From NCBI GenBank assembly GCA_011317545.1, contig WUJK01000013.1, positions 186,001-250,000 on the forward strand: a DNA stretch of 64,000 nt, written 5' to 3'. The notes under the pieces were generated by a model that saw nothing but the letters and a program-made list of their open reading frames with translations, had not been told where the DNA came from and did no database searches. Below, piece by piece: positions 44,937 to 56,900 of this stretch. Made by a program: the position numbers and the translations under genes. This stretch comes from Coniella vitis (Eukaryota > Ascomycota > Sordariomycetes > Diaporthales > Schizoparmaceae). Every line of letters begins with the position of its first letter. Positions within the stretch are counted from its first letter, which is position 1.

Positions 44937-47540
44937 GTTGGGCGTGTTCGTGATTGTATTGCTTCGGTGGTTATTATTTCAAGGCCGTTTGCAGTGTCGA
45001 TATTGAGGGCGACTGGCAAAGTTAAGCGGAATACTTTGTATATTGGCGGAGAGTTTGTCTAGGAAGACAAGGTATGCAATCGTTTGACTAAATTGAGGAT
45101 TGATCGGAAAATATGAGCAGCGCAATAACGCACAGAGAGAGAGGCGGGATATGCGAGAATTATAAAAAGAAGCTGGGCGGGTGGTTTGCTTGCGGGCAGA
45201 TGTGATGGTGGCATGATGTCATGGAATCCCTGGCTAGCCTTCCCGCAATGACGCCTACACGGGAAGGAGGGGATCTGGGGCACCTGTACATACTATGTAA
45301 TAGCTGCAGCTGTGCACGGCGGTACCTGGGGGGTACTTCACATGTTAATCTGGGCACTGTTGGTCCCGAGCTCACAGCTTGTAACAAGCTTGGTAGCTCC
45401 CTACAGCTTACCAGCTTGTTCGCAGCTCGCTACTTGGGCGCCGCCAAAACACGACGTTTGGCTTTGACGCACGACGCCGCCAAGGTCAAGTACCCCGAGG
45501 TTCCGTGTCAGATTCGGTTGAGCTTCCTCACGATCATCTGGAACTGCAGCTCGCCCAGAAACAAGCCAAATGACGCAACGTGCCAAAGGCCCAGATCTGC
45601 TGCTCCTATGAGCAGAATGGTCCCTGACGATGGCGAATACCATGGCGGATCTGACTCTGAGGAGACCATTCCTGGGGCCTCAAACTCAAGCACGTCTCGC
45701 GCAGTTCTCAAGGCTTAAGATTGCCAGTCTGGAACGGACCAAGCCTCCTGGCACGTCTCAGCAATGCTCTTGGCTGGCTGGTTGGAGGCTGGATTGCTGT
45801 GTTCTGGGGATTTGCTTCTTCGTCGCTGGGACAACTGCAGCGGTTTACGTTCGATCGGTACATGGCCCTTGGCGCCAATCAACGCATTGTCGACGACCAA
45901 AACAAGACGAAGCTGAGAGTGTCACGTCCACGAAGTCTTGTGCGCATACCCGCCACGCCAGTCGCGACATATTTAGCATAGTCTTGGTGCTCTCAGCACG
46001 TAGGTTTCAACAACCTGTTCGTGTACTGTGTAAGGTGCACGAAGGTGCGAGCTGTCGAGGCACAAGCAACGAGGTGTCCGGCAGCGAGCTTGCCAATACT
46101 GCGTGTACCTAAGTACTGTGCCTGCTTATATAATAAGGTGCCGGCTCCGGAACGATGGCTCCGCGCAGGTGCGCTAATGCCAGCTCTGTGATTGGTCAGA
46201 AATCTGACAGCAGCATTGCCTCATGGAATGACCGCACTCCTGCGACTCCCATGCTCTCAGCTTCGATGGAGGTCACTCACTTTGCCTTGCAGCAACCCAG
46301 GTCGGTCCTGACGGTGCGATACACCTGTTCTTTTCTTATTGAACTTTGGCTGACGGGCTCGCAATATTCCCAATGCGTCAGGCTTCGGCGCCTTTGATTC
46401 TCGGCCTGTTCCAGTCCATAAAGACGGTAACAACTGCTGGGCGTACGTCTAGAGAGGCCTGGGCTGGGTCTCTGAAGTATCGCCTATTTCCCTGGATATT
46501 CTTCAGGTATCCGTCGACCCAGAATCTGCTTGTGGAGCTGTTGCGCAAGTGCCGTCCAGGATAAACAAGCTTCCTGATCTTGGGCTGTTCCCACTGCCTC
46601 CTCCGCATCGTGGCCTCTGTCAAGGGCGGTACCAGATGCCGTCAAGACGGCGGGTCCATCTGTCGCTTCAAGGGTGGATGGGCCCAGGCTGATGGGGTGT
46701 ATCTCATATCGGAACTCGATGACTCGACATTGATATGCTGCGCCAACAGTTATTCTGTAGACATACTAACACAAGGAAAGCATTTGGCAGTGTTAGTTGC
46801 CTTTCGCAGATCTGGCAGTTTCTTGGGGGTAGCAAAACACCGAACCAATACTTACTGGAGCATTAGTTATCGATTGATTCTAATAGTGGAGTATTGCCCA
46901 GATACAAATGGGAACCCTCTCACCAAAATGAATATCCAACAGAGAACACACTCTCGACAGACAGCCTCCAAGGGAGAGATATAGGACATGACAGCCATGA
47001 TGTCAGCTAATGCGAGCTGCAACACATCCATGACAGTCTCAAAGGTGTCTCGTCCATTCAATATGAAATAAAATAAGGTGGTGATGCTTACAGTAAGTAC
47101 AGACGCGCGCTGGAACCAATAATCGTGACGGCATTTCTGGCTTTGTCCGCATGACGTCTCAATGATGAGGCAGCCAGCTGGGAGATGAGCATTCTCCTAC
47201 GGTGCAAATGTGAGGGGCCTGCACCGGGAGGACAAGCCACCATGACCATGACCTTTCGAGTGGTGAATCACAATGCATGAATTCAAATTCTACCGTGGTA
47301 TAACTGGCCGCCACCTCGCCAGCCAGCCACGGCCATCATCGTCCTCGTTTCCTCCATCTGTTATTTGTGGTTGCTTGTATCCTTACAGCATGTGCTTGCC
47401 CGGTCCACGGCGGTTACACACTTTGGACCTGACCTTTGTCACTTCATAACTCTGCTCCTCCCTCTTTGCTTGCCCGCCCGACCTTGTCTCCATCTCTTCC
47501 TCCCTCTTCTCCTCCTCCTCCAGGACCAGCACACTCTACC
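44937..47540. other. Intergenic region, LEA-like to FAD/Rieske gene
   Basis: The two genes diverge across 2.6 kb. Open frames around 45221-45718 and 45630-46112 overlap in several frames and show no domain. One dispersed-palindrome copy is GTACATACTATGTA at 45287. A pyrimidine-rich tract at about 47455-47525 is the probable leader of the FAD/Rieske gene. Confidence 0.5.
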
Positions 47541-49286
47541 ATGTCCCTGTCGTCCAAGTTCCTTGTGTGCAGAGTGACCGTCTTCCACCATTTCCGTGCT
47601 CGCCGTCCCAATACCCATCCCCATCTCCCATACCAACCCACCAAATTCGCCAGAATGGCCTCCTCCACCTCGCTAGACGAGCAATTCATGCAGACCTCGG
47701 GCGCCAACGTGGCAGTCTGGGTGCACAAGGACAAGCTCGCCAACCGGCCCAAATTCGACCCGCTCACGAGCGACACGCAGGCCGACGTCTGCGTCATTGG
47801 CGCCGGCATCGCGGGCCTCTCCGTCGCGGAGCAGCTCGTGGCGCGGGGCAAGTCTGTCGTGCTGCTCGAAGCACGCGAGGTGCTCTCGGGCGAGACAGGC
47901 CGCACCAGCGGCCACTTGTCGAATGCGCTCGACGACGGCTATCTCGAAATCGCGAAAAAGCACGGCCGGGAGGGCGCCCAGGCCGCCGCCGACAGCCACA
48001 CGTGGGCGCTGCAGCACGTGGGCGAGGTGGCCCAGAAGCTCGGCATCGACTGCGAATACCGCACGGTGCCCGGCTACGAGGTCTCGCAGTACCCGCGCGG
48101 AGACAAGCACCACGACGAGGAAGTCGAGGAGCTGAAAGAGGAAGTCAAGTTCGCCAAGGAGCTCGGGCTGGATGTCGAGTATCGCGAAGGGCACGCCATC
48201 AGAGGATGGGACGGCCAGCCGGACCAGCGCGACGCGGCCGTCTTCCACGGCCAGGCCGCCTTCCACCCGACGCTGTACCTGCTCGGCTTGCTCAAGTGGC
48301 TCAAGCAGCAGCCCAACTTCCAGTGCTTCACGCGCACGCGCATGATGTCCGTTCAAGAGGTGGGCACGGTCAGCAGCGCGCTGGGCACGGGCGACAAGTA
48401 CGTCGAGGTCAAGACCGAGGCAGGCCACACGGTGCGCTGCGACTACGCCGTCGAAGCAACCAACATTCCCCTGCAGAAGCTGAGCGTCATTGTCGAACTG
48501 GCCTACAACCGCACATATGCCATTGCCATCCGAGTGCCGCGCGGGTCTGTGGAAGACTGCTTCATCTACGACGAGGCGGAGCTGTACAAGTACGTCCGCC
48601 TGACGGCCTGCGACGACACGGACGACTACATGATTGTCGGCGGTTGCGACCACAAGGTGGGCCAAGAGTCGGCCGCGGGCCGGTTCGAAGAGCTCGAGAC
48701 GTGGACGCGCGAGCGCTTCCCGCAGGCGGGGGCCGTCGACTACAAGTGGAGCGGGCAGATCATCGAGCCGGAAGACTACATGGCCTTTATTGGCAAGAAC
48801 CAAGGCCAGGATCGGGTGTTTATTGTGACGGGCGACTCGGGCAACGGCTTGACGCACGGCGTGCTTGCTGGCCGGCTGATTGCGGATGAAATCGAGGGCA
48901 AGGAGGAAACGGCCTCATGGGCCAAGCTGTACAACCCGAAGCGGATGCTGTCCATCGCAAAGAAGGCGCCGTCCATGCTGGCGCACGACGTCCAGATCAA
49001 CCTGCAGTACAAGCGCTTCCTCCAGTCGGACATTACGGACATCGAGGACCTGGCCCCCGGCACGGGAGGCGTGCTGAACCCGACCTTGTCCAAGCCGATC
49101 GCAGTGTACAAGGACGAAAATGGCAAAGTGACCAAGCTGAGCGCGTTGTGTCCGCACCTCAAGGGCGTCGTGTGCTGGAACGGGGCCGAAAAATCGTGGG
49201 ACTGTCCTGTGCACGGCAGCCGGTTCGCCAAGAATGGAACGTGTGTCATGGGGCCGGCAAAGGCGAATCTGCAGCCTGTTGAGTAG
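47541..49286 (+). CDS. FAD-dependent oxidoreductase with C-terminal Rieske [2Fe-2S] domain
   Basis: An intronless frame gives 581 residues from ATG 47541. The N-terminal half is a DAO-type flavoenzyme: the FAD-binding loop GAGIAG is at 87-92 and GETGRTSGHLSNALDDGY follows. The far C-terminus carries a Rieske cluster: Cys537-x-His539 (CPHL) and Cys555-x2-His558 (CPVHGSRF), with the second pair close to the end. Such fusions pass electrons between a Rieske cluster and flavin; the substrate is unknown but the family includes amine or glycine-betaine-like oxidases. A second ATG at 47655 (543 residues) gives the cytosolic-looking MASSTSLDEQ start. The 38 residues before it are basic and hydrophobic, like a mitochondrial presequence, so two isoforms are possible. 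The upstream frame is open but has no other good start. Confidence 0.85.
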   Translation: MSLSSKFLVCRVTVFHHFRARRPNTHPHLPYQPTKFARMASSTSLDEQFMQTSGANVAVWVHKDKLANRPKFDPLTSDTQADVCVIGAGIAGLSVAEQLVARGKSVVLLEAREVLSGETGRTSGHLSNALDDGYLEIAKKHGREGAQAAADSHTWALQHVGEVAQKLGIDCEYRTVPGYEVSQYPRGDKHHDEEVEELKEEVKFAKELGLDVEYREGHAIRGWDGQPDQRDAAVFHGQAAFHPTLYLLGLLKWLKQQPNFQCFTRTRMMSVQEVGTVSSALGTGDKYVEVKTEAGHTVRCDYAVEATNIPLQKLSVIVELAYNRTYAIAIRVPRGSVEDCFIYDEAELYKYVRLTACDDTDDYMIVGGCDHKVGQESAAGRFEELETWTRERFPQAGAVDYKWSGQIIEPEDYMAFIGKNQGQDRVFIVTGDSGNGLTHGVLAGRLIADEIEGKEETASWAKLYNPKRMLSIAKKAPSMLAHDVQINLQYKRFLQSDITDIEDLAPGTGGVLNPTLSKPIAVYKDENGKVTKLSALCPHLKGVVCWNGAEKSWDCPVHGSRFAKNGTCVMGPAKANLQPVE

Positions 49287-51251
49287 TTAGTAGATTGTTT
49301 TTGATTTATAGTTTTAATCTCTTGGGACTGAAAAAGAAAAAGAAGAAAAAAACAAAGATTTATGCTCGATACTGCTGGGTTGTAAGCAGCCGTTGTTCGC
49401 ATTGCGCAACCAGTGGACTATCTGATGATCATCATCCATTCATGCGCGGTGACCGGGCGGTAAGACCTCCTTTGATTCGGACTTGTATGCATCGTTTCTA
49501 TTGAGAATTGGCTAGGATACATTTTGACGACCTGGTGCCCCAATTGAGTAGCATCTGTGCTTCGTGTTAGAGACCCAAGCAGCCAAGCAACGCGAAACAG
49601 TGCCAGGGCCACAAGTCTGGTAGCCGCCCTATTGTAGGTTCAAGAACGCACTATTAAATTTCGGGAAATCTGCCAAGCAAGCAAGTACTGAAGCAAGCCA
49701 GTATTTACGATGTAGATGTAGGCTGGTAGCGCAAAGTACTATACAGGATCATGGGGGCGTTAGTTGATCCGATGGATCTTACTATTGGGCTGTGGATAAG
49801 ACGGGTCAAGGCCACGATTCCCTTGGCGCGCTATCAGTACATAGAGCTTGTGTCCTAGTTGCTGTGTTTGGACCACCGGGGAAGACGGTGAATGATCCTA
49901 AAGTGAATCTGGAATGAGAGTACTATGTAGTGGAAGTGCCGAAAATCGGCGTTGGGATTTACTATAGTCTATACCTGAATAGTTGGCATAAAACACTTGC
50001 ACAATCACAACACATACAAAAGCCCAGCTATGGACCCATTCGATATGGATGCTCGTTAGTTGTACTTGCAACATAAAGGGGCTCTTTCATTAGCATCTTT
50101 AGAGAGGACAAAACGTATCGAGAGGGGACTTGTGAAATATGTACGTACTATTGCATATGGAACGAATATACCAAAAATAAATAAATACATGGCTCACCAT
50201 AAAGACAGTTAACAAATAAAAATCTCCGCGGACAAATTACTCTCTTCTTTGTTCTGCAGAAACTCCACTTCCAATATCCTTCTGGTCAAAGCACTGTCAA
50301 GTCCAATCCTCTGCTTGCTTGGCCTGAGCGTCCAGGTATGGATTGGGCCGGGGGGGGGGGGTTACGGAGCTTCCGATACACCTCGACGTGGATCAAGTAC
50401 CTAGAGCAAGGCAGCATGGTGTTGTGAGCAAAGTTTTGAAAACAGAAATGGAGCATGAATCTCTGATGATTAGCGTGTAATATAATAATAATGCATATTG
50501 GACTGCGTTGGCGGGGTTTGTTATTTGATCGGAAGAATGGTAAGTCCCGCTGAGAATGTGAGATAATGGGCCGTCCTTGTTCATGAATCCATGTAATTTC
50601 TTGTATTGCAGAGAGCCTATGAATAGGAGTTCAAGTCAGGCTGGTGTTGTTATGATGGGAGGCTTGGGAATCTAGCAAAACCACCCAAGCACTCGGCATA
50701 GGATACGAGCACTTAAGCACATGGCAATCTCTAGTCCTTGAGGGAAAGATACACAAGAGGCAGACGTGAGATTGGCGGGTTGCGATTCCAGAACACAAGG
50801 TCGACGGCACCCAAGGTTTGATAGAAGATTGAAATGGCGAGATTGTTCGTGAAGCAGCGGTGGCGGAAATCTTGATGCAAAGCGCAATGAGTCGATGGGG
50901 GCTTGTTGTGGTCGTAGACACAAATGACCAACCCATTAAGTCTTGACTATCGGTTCCAGAGGCTTAGATGAAGGTGTATTTCATATATATATACAGTCAG
51001 TTTCGTGACCCAAGCCTATATAGCTCAATTCGCCCCAACTGTAGAGATATAAAAATATCTCGGTGCTTACGGGCTAGATAACCACCCAGCAAAAGGTGAG
51101 TACTGCCCAACCGCTCTCAGTATGCATTGTGACATGTAATATAGCGACGAGGCAATGCTTTCAAGCAGCATCGACACAGCCGCGGTGTGGGAGCTGTGAT
51201 TGAATATGCCATATCCAACCTGGTACCCATCTTCGCTATCACTTGCACACC
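49287..51251. other. Intergenic region
   Basis: This 2 kb between the convergent FAD/Rieske and hydratase genes holds no supported gene. It contains a G-run near 50350-50360 and one palindrome-like copy GTACTATGTAG near 49920. Confidence 0.55.
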
Positions 51252-52398
51252 TCACCGTCCCGTAAACACAGGCTTCCTCTTTTCGGCAAATGCCTTCAAC
51301 GCTTCATCCCGGTCCTCTGTTCTCACAACCCGCTCATACATGGCATTCTCAACACTCTCATGCGGCCTCTGGACAGCCTGCAATGCAGCCCGCACCGCAA
51401 TCGGCCCGCCCTCACAAATCTCGCCCGCAAGCCGCAGACTCTCGCTCAGAACATCACGGCGCGCCAAGGCACGTAGTTTGGCGCCCGCCTCGGCGTCTCC
51501 ATTCTTGAGTCCTTCGAGATCCTCCTCTGTCTCGGGCACAATCTCGACGAGGCGGTCTGCGATGCCCAAGAAGTACGCTTCGGGGGCGGAAACGCGGCGG
51601 CCTGTGACGACGAGGTCACGGGCGCGCGAGACTCCAATGAGCGCCGGCAGGCGGTAGGTGCCGCCTGCGCCAGGGATTATGCCGAGGCGGGTCTCGGGCA
51701 ATGCGACGACAGCGTTGGAGGAGAGGACGCGGAAATGTGTGGAGAGGGCGAGCTCGAGGCCACCACCGAGGGCAAGGGAGCCAATGGCGGAGATGGTGGG
51801 GATGGGGAGGGCGGCAATGGTGGTGAGAGTTGCGCGGAGGGTCCCAAGAAAGGCGTCAGTTCTGCAAGGAAAGAAAGACTGTTAGTTCCGGGTCGTGCAC
51901 GTGCATTGACAAGACACATTGTCGTCTGCCATTCCTGGCAAATTGCGAATATAAGAATATCACGACCCACTCTTCTTGTGTGAAGCCCTTCCTCTCCTTC
52001 AAATCCGCGCCGGAGCAAAAACAGCTGTCGACGGCACTTGCCAGAATCAGCGCCCTCGTAGGGCCTTTCTGATCCTCGCCAGCTGCGCCCCCAAAGCTCT
52101 TGTTCCAGCTTTGCACAGGCAATTCATCGCCCGTCTCGGGGTCGTACTGAGCGTGGATCCCGTCAATCTCGTTCCGCAGGGTTTGGAGCAGAGCACGGGA
52201 GATGGCGTTGCGGGCCGAGGGGCGGTTGAGCTCGAGGATGCGGATGTGGCCCGAGTTGGGGGCGGCGAGGTTCGTGACGCGCACGAGCGGCTCGTCAGGA
52301 GAGGGCACGGCGGCCGAGTAGCAGCGCTGGGAGGCGACAGCACAGCCTGACCAAGGGCTGCGCCGTGCCAGGCGGAGGACGAGGCTGCGGGATGTCAT
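51252..52398 (-). CDS. Enoyl-CoA hydratase/isomerase, AUH-like (methylglutaconyl-CoA hydratase type)
   Basis: Two exons (52398-51971, 51861-51252) encode 345 residues; the 109-nt intron splits a Glu codon in the loop after CSGADLKERKGF. The N-terminus (MTSRSLVLRLARRSPW) is a basic, acid-free mitochondrial presequence. The crotonase fold is clear: oxyanion-hole segment SGADLKER, then GSLALGGGLELAL with the second oxyanion Gly, and PETRLGIIPGAGGTYRLP with the acidic catalytic position. AUH proteins hydrate 3-methylglutaconyl-CoA in leucine breakdown in mitochondria; the KER tail after ADL fits this subgroup. An unusual insertion (HAQYDPETGDELP) lies between the first two strands. Related hydratases act on other short acyl-CoAs, so the substrate is probable, not certain. 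Confidence 0.85.
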
Positions 52399-52592
52399 GG
52401 TGGAACCTGCAAAGTGAAGGAGGGGCAGGCAAGGCGGCCAGCTTAGCTTGGTGACGGAGACGAAGCGATGAGAGGCTGCTTGGCTCCAGACTGCGGGTGA
52501 AAGCTAAAGCCGATGACGTCGGCTAGCCGCGGCTTGGCACACAGGGTACAAGCTCTTCGCGCTTGCTTAGTCAAGAAGCGGTCTGGCAAAAG

Positions 52593-52602
52593 CCCTAACC
52601 CT
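52593..52602 (+). promoter_or_regulatory. Telobox-like CCCTAACCCT
   Basis: This second interstitial telomere-type element lies about 195 bases upstream of the hydratase ATG at 52398, comparable in kind to that before the nucleoporin gene. Function is inferred. Confidence 0.3.
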
Positions 52603-53917
52603 GATGACCTGTCGGCCTGTGCCTGAGCGTTCCTATCGTCACCACGATACTCGAGGCGATCTTTCCACAATCCATCCAGACATAACCCATCGCCATCCTA
52701 TCAATCCATCCACAAACAAGCATAATCAAGTCTTCTCCGCGTCCTCTTCTCATCACAACCTTCCCATCACTTCCCCAACCTGGCATATTCGCCGGAGAGC
52801 GGCCTCCAGGGCACACCCAAAAGAGCCCAACAGGCCGTGTCGCACTCCACGTGTCGTTTCATCTTTTGACGGATCCTCCGCCATGGGAGTCTTGAGGGAG
52901 GCGGCAGCACCTTTGACCCATCACTTTATATACTACGGGGAAAAGGAAAAAGAAAGCTCTCAGATAATGGTTCTTTTTCTTGAAACAAACAATCCCTTAC
53001 TATGTGGCTTCGAGCCATGACTCCCTTACATGTGTGTGACTACTTTACTCCAGACTTCGCCTGTGCACCAACACTGTCCGTGGCGGCGACTAGTGATGCT
53101 TCTGGAAGCCCTCGGGCCAATCCTCATCAGCGACTCCCGCCCTAACGGCCGCCTTATCCTTCTACATGCTGTGTAGTACCCATCTTTGGACTTGCCTCAC
53201 AACATATGGATCCTCTCTCAGCATGGTTATCCCACAGTTGCTTTTCTTGACGGACTGGCAGCACCAGCCGAGTGGGCCCCAAAGAAAAAACATGACACGA
53301 AGACCAAATCTCCGGTCGTCCCGCTCCAGGTAAGCAAAAATACCCAAACAAGAAGAACAAGGCTGCCTGCTTTGTTTGTACGGTTGTTGCGCGTGTGAAT
53401 ATGTATACCTGCATTTTAGATGATAATAAACTCCCATCATCATCACCAACCATAAAAAAGAAACCCACCAAAAACCATAAAATCAATTTATTGGTTGTCA
53501 ATGTCTATACATTTAAAAAAACCTCCGAGCTGTCCGTATACGAAGTACCAACGGCGGTCAAGCCCGGGAAGAATTAAGTACATTGATCTGTGGTCTTGCT
53601 CCTCTTGCCTAGTAGCTACATATACATAGTATACGCCTACTCTATCTCTTTTGTGATCTCTTTTTCTTTTTTTTGGGGGGGGGGGGGTTTGGCCTCTATA
53701 TCCAACCAAGCCACGAGGCTGCAGCCACCCAGCCTTTCACTTGGCTGGCTGGCTGGCTGGTCACCTTTCGCACTTGGGCCCGCAGAGTAGCCACGATCTG
53801 TTACAGATGCAGCACCTATACGCATCCTATACCTCGAAGCAGCAATACATGAACCAGGGATCACCATCTAAAACGCAAAGGATTCATCTTGCTGTTGTTG
53901 GAGTTCAAATGTTGCTA

Positions 53918-53938
53918 CTGCTGCTGCTGCTGCTGCTG
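53918..53938 (+). repeat. (CTG)n trinucleotide repeat
   Basis: About seven CTG units in a row in non-coding sequence. Confidence 0.85.
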
Positions 53939-56900
53939 AACAGCCCAATGTAAAACAAAAACAAACTAAATCAAGTGAAGCCGGCCACAAGGAATACCAT
54001 CCTACTGGGATCGCAGGAAGAGAGTAGCCAGTATACTCATCCAGGTTGTCCAGGGCATATGCCCAAGGGCTTTACTCTATATAAAGTAAGGAGAAAAAGA
54101 AAAAGAAAGAAACAAGGATAATAATAATACTTATCTTTAAACTTGTTGCGCAACAGCGGTTTATCTATTGTCCACCCTCGCGCTCTTTATTAATAAACTG
54201 GTCCGTTCGTTTTATATCCTCAACAGTATTATAACATTATGATCGACGCTTGATTCGTGCCCAGGTGCCCCAGGTGCCCCAGGTGCCGTTTCTGCCGTTT
54301 AGCGGGATGCCTAATCACCCATACTCGCATCTATACATAGCTCACGAGCAAGAAACAAAAAAAAAAAAAAAAAGAAACAGGTAGCTGGGCCTATATTGTT
54401 CTGCTAGCTTGCTTTCGCTCGGCTGCATGCTTTGAGGGGATTTCTCCGGGTTCGCCGCGTGGCTTGCAGATACGACAGATTGATTGACAGACTGACAAAC
54501 AGACAAACAAACAAACAGACAGACGGCCCGAAGACCGTTGGCAGTGGCTTGTTGCTTCCCAACGCTATATTATTCTGGTTAACATGATGAAATCACGATA
54601 TACTATGTACACTACGTATACCCGTTACGTATACTTTGACGAGGAATAAAAAAAAGATGGCGGGCAAAGCGGTTTTTCTTCACCCTAATAAGTAGCTGGC
54701 ACCCCGGCCAGCTGAACATTTCATGCGCAGAAATGGCTAGCAGGAGTGTATTGGCGCGCCAAGCCCATCACTGCCCGCCCAGTGCCCGTGTCTATTTGTC
54801 TCGAGCTGGACACGAGGCAGCCGGGCTCTTTGCACGGTGCATCCGTCAACTAATGAAAACAAACGATGAGGCTTTCCCCCTCCCCCTTCTTTTTGGGAAT
54901 GCGTGAGTGCATACATGATGTAAAGAGGTGTATCAACAGGTGAGTGTCCAGTGTCAGTACGTGCTTGCGTGTCAAAAACCATCGTACTCGAAGTACAAAG
55001 TCGACCACCTGTACGATGTATATACATACTCTGTAGTAAGGTTGCAAGTATATAGTACTCTGGTATCCACTTGGTATCAAAAAATCGATACTATTGACAG
55101 ACGAAGGGACGGCCGTGCAATAGTAAAGTGTACTCCTCAGATGTGCACGTGCAAACAGATAATGGCGAGCATGCCCTCCCCCCCCCGGTTGGTCTGTCGC
55201 ACGTACGTGGCGCCTGTCGTGCAACAACACCACAAAGCTGACAAAATGACGATATAAACAAAATCTGGCAAGATAAACCCACGAACGGCATGCTCTCGTT
55301 TTGTTCAAAGTCGTCCAGATCGGGGCACGCATAAGCCAAGCCAAGGCATGCAAAACTGCCGGATGTGGCTTTGTAGGATTGGACCATGAGGGCGGGCCTC
55401 GACCCTTCTTTCGTAATGTAATACTCCGTACCAAGGCCACACACCCACATACACCCAGCCGTTGAGATAGGCCGACCGAGTCGATAGCAAAGATGACACG
55501 AGGGTCGTCGACCTGCTTTTCTGCGGTCACGCTGTTCCGTGCTGACAAGATGTCATTGAACGAGATACTAGCATATCGATCGCCTGAAAAACGATCATTG
55601 GGCGCAGCCTTTGCGCCATATCGTGCTCGGATTTTCTGTCGCGAGCCTGTCTCATGATTTATTCATGCGTAGCGTTGTGTTCTGGTTGTCCAAAGCACTG
55701 CGTATTGTTCAGTACACCATATAGTACTTTGCATAGTACATAGTACATAGTACGTGTGCACAGGCAGTTGCTGGAGTCGACAGGCTCATGAACCATGCTT
55801 GCTGGTGAGGCTGTGCCCCTGTACGCGATATTTGCCGAATGATTATGCCCCCACCAATGCAGTACTGACTATGTATATAGCATGGATCGCAAGACCAACG
55901 ACCTCTTTGGCATGAAAAAGTCAACACACCAAAAATACATAGTTCGGGCATAGACACTTGTTAGTACAGCAGCTGGTGTTTCAGAATGAAAACACCATGA
56001 TAAGGCTCGCAATCACCTACCATCTCACACTGGGTCTGCGCAACACGTCCAATGGCACGGCCGCAGCACTCCGCACCAGCTATGCATGGACATGGTGCTT
56101 TGTGAACAGAGAGAGCACAGTTCGTTGGACAGAGCACAGAGGCTCTCGTTTTGGGTTCACCAAGATAACCGAAGCACGTACCCAGCGTCTGCTGTACTCG
56201 TCTTACTCACAGAGGAGTATACATAGTAGAAGGTTGTTTGGTCGATTGATCGTGGCACACTATGTACACAGTACATGGTAGCACAGCTGAAACACACCAG
56301 CAAAGTATCTGGTACATCGCGAGGCATCTCTGAGGCGTCTAGTGCGGGTAAAGCTGTCTTTTGGCATCGCCGTCCTGCTGCTGACCAAGTTGTGCGACAC
56401 CGCAAAGTGAGAGCGGCGTGTCGCATATACGAGCACCATCACCAGACCGATCACAGCGGTGATCCGGCCGTTGCACACAAGGTTCGTCGCCGTCGACTTC
56501 GAAACAAGCCGTGTTTGCTTTTGTTGCTAGTGCAAATGGCTGCTGGTTTGAACGGTCGTCGTGGGAGCTGGCTGGGACAGGTTCTCATATTCATTTCTGT
56601 CATTTCAGCTTGATTGAGCTGGCCCGAGTCGTCGTTTGGGCGGCCTCCCGCGTTTTTTGATTGTCTTGAAGGGCCATCTCGGTATCGCTTTCGAAGAGAG
56701 GAAAGAGCAGAAACAAGAGCGCCAGAAGGGCCCTTGAGCAAATTGCCAATCATCCGTCTCTGTTGCTCTGCGCTATCGCCAAGGCCATTTCGACAAAGCC
56801 TCAGGAGACATGAGTGTTGGCGCAAGCGTGATGAGCAGGCGGGCTTGGTGCTCTTGGGCTTGGTGCTCTTGGCCTGGTGGTGGCTTGGTTCGAGCCTGGG

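Noticed and set aside
45221..46112. Overlapping plus-strand frames upstream of the FAD/Rieske gene
   Set aside because: Three frames overlap with no domain, no coherent splicing and weak start contexts.
47567..48889. Long plus and minus frames overlapping the FAD/Rieske gene
   Set aside because: Shadow frames produced by GC-biased third positions; the FAD and Rieske motifs fix the true frame.
54850..55548. Minus-strand open frame of about 230 codons
   Set aside because: No domain or recognisable composition; overlaps plus-strand frames; sequence full of short repeats and palindromes.
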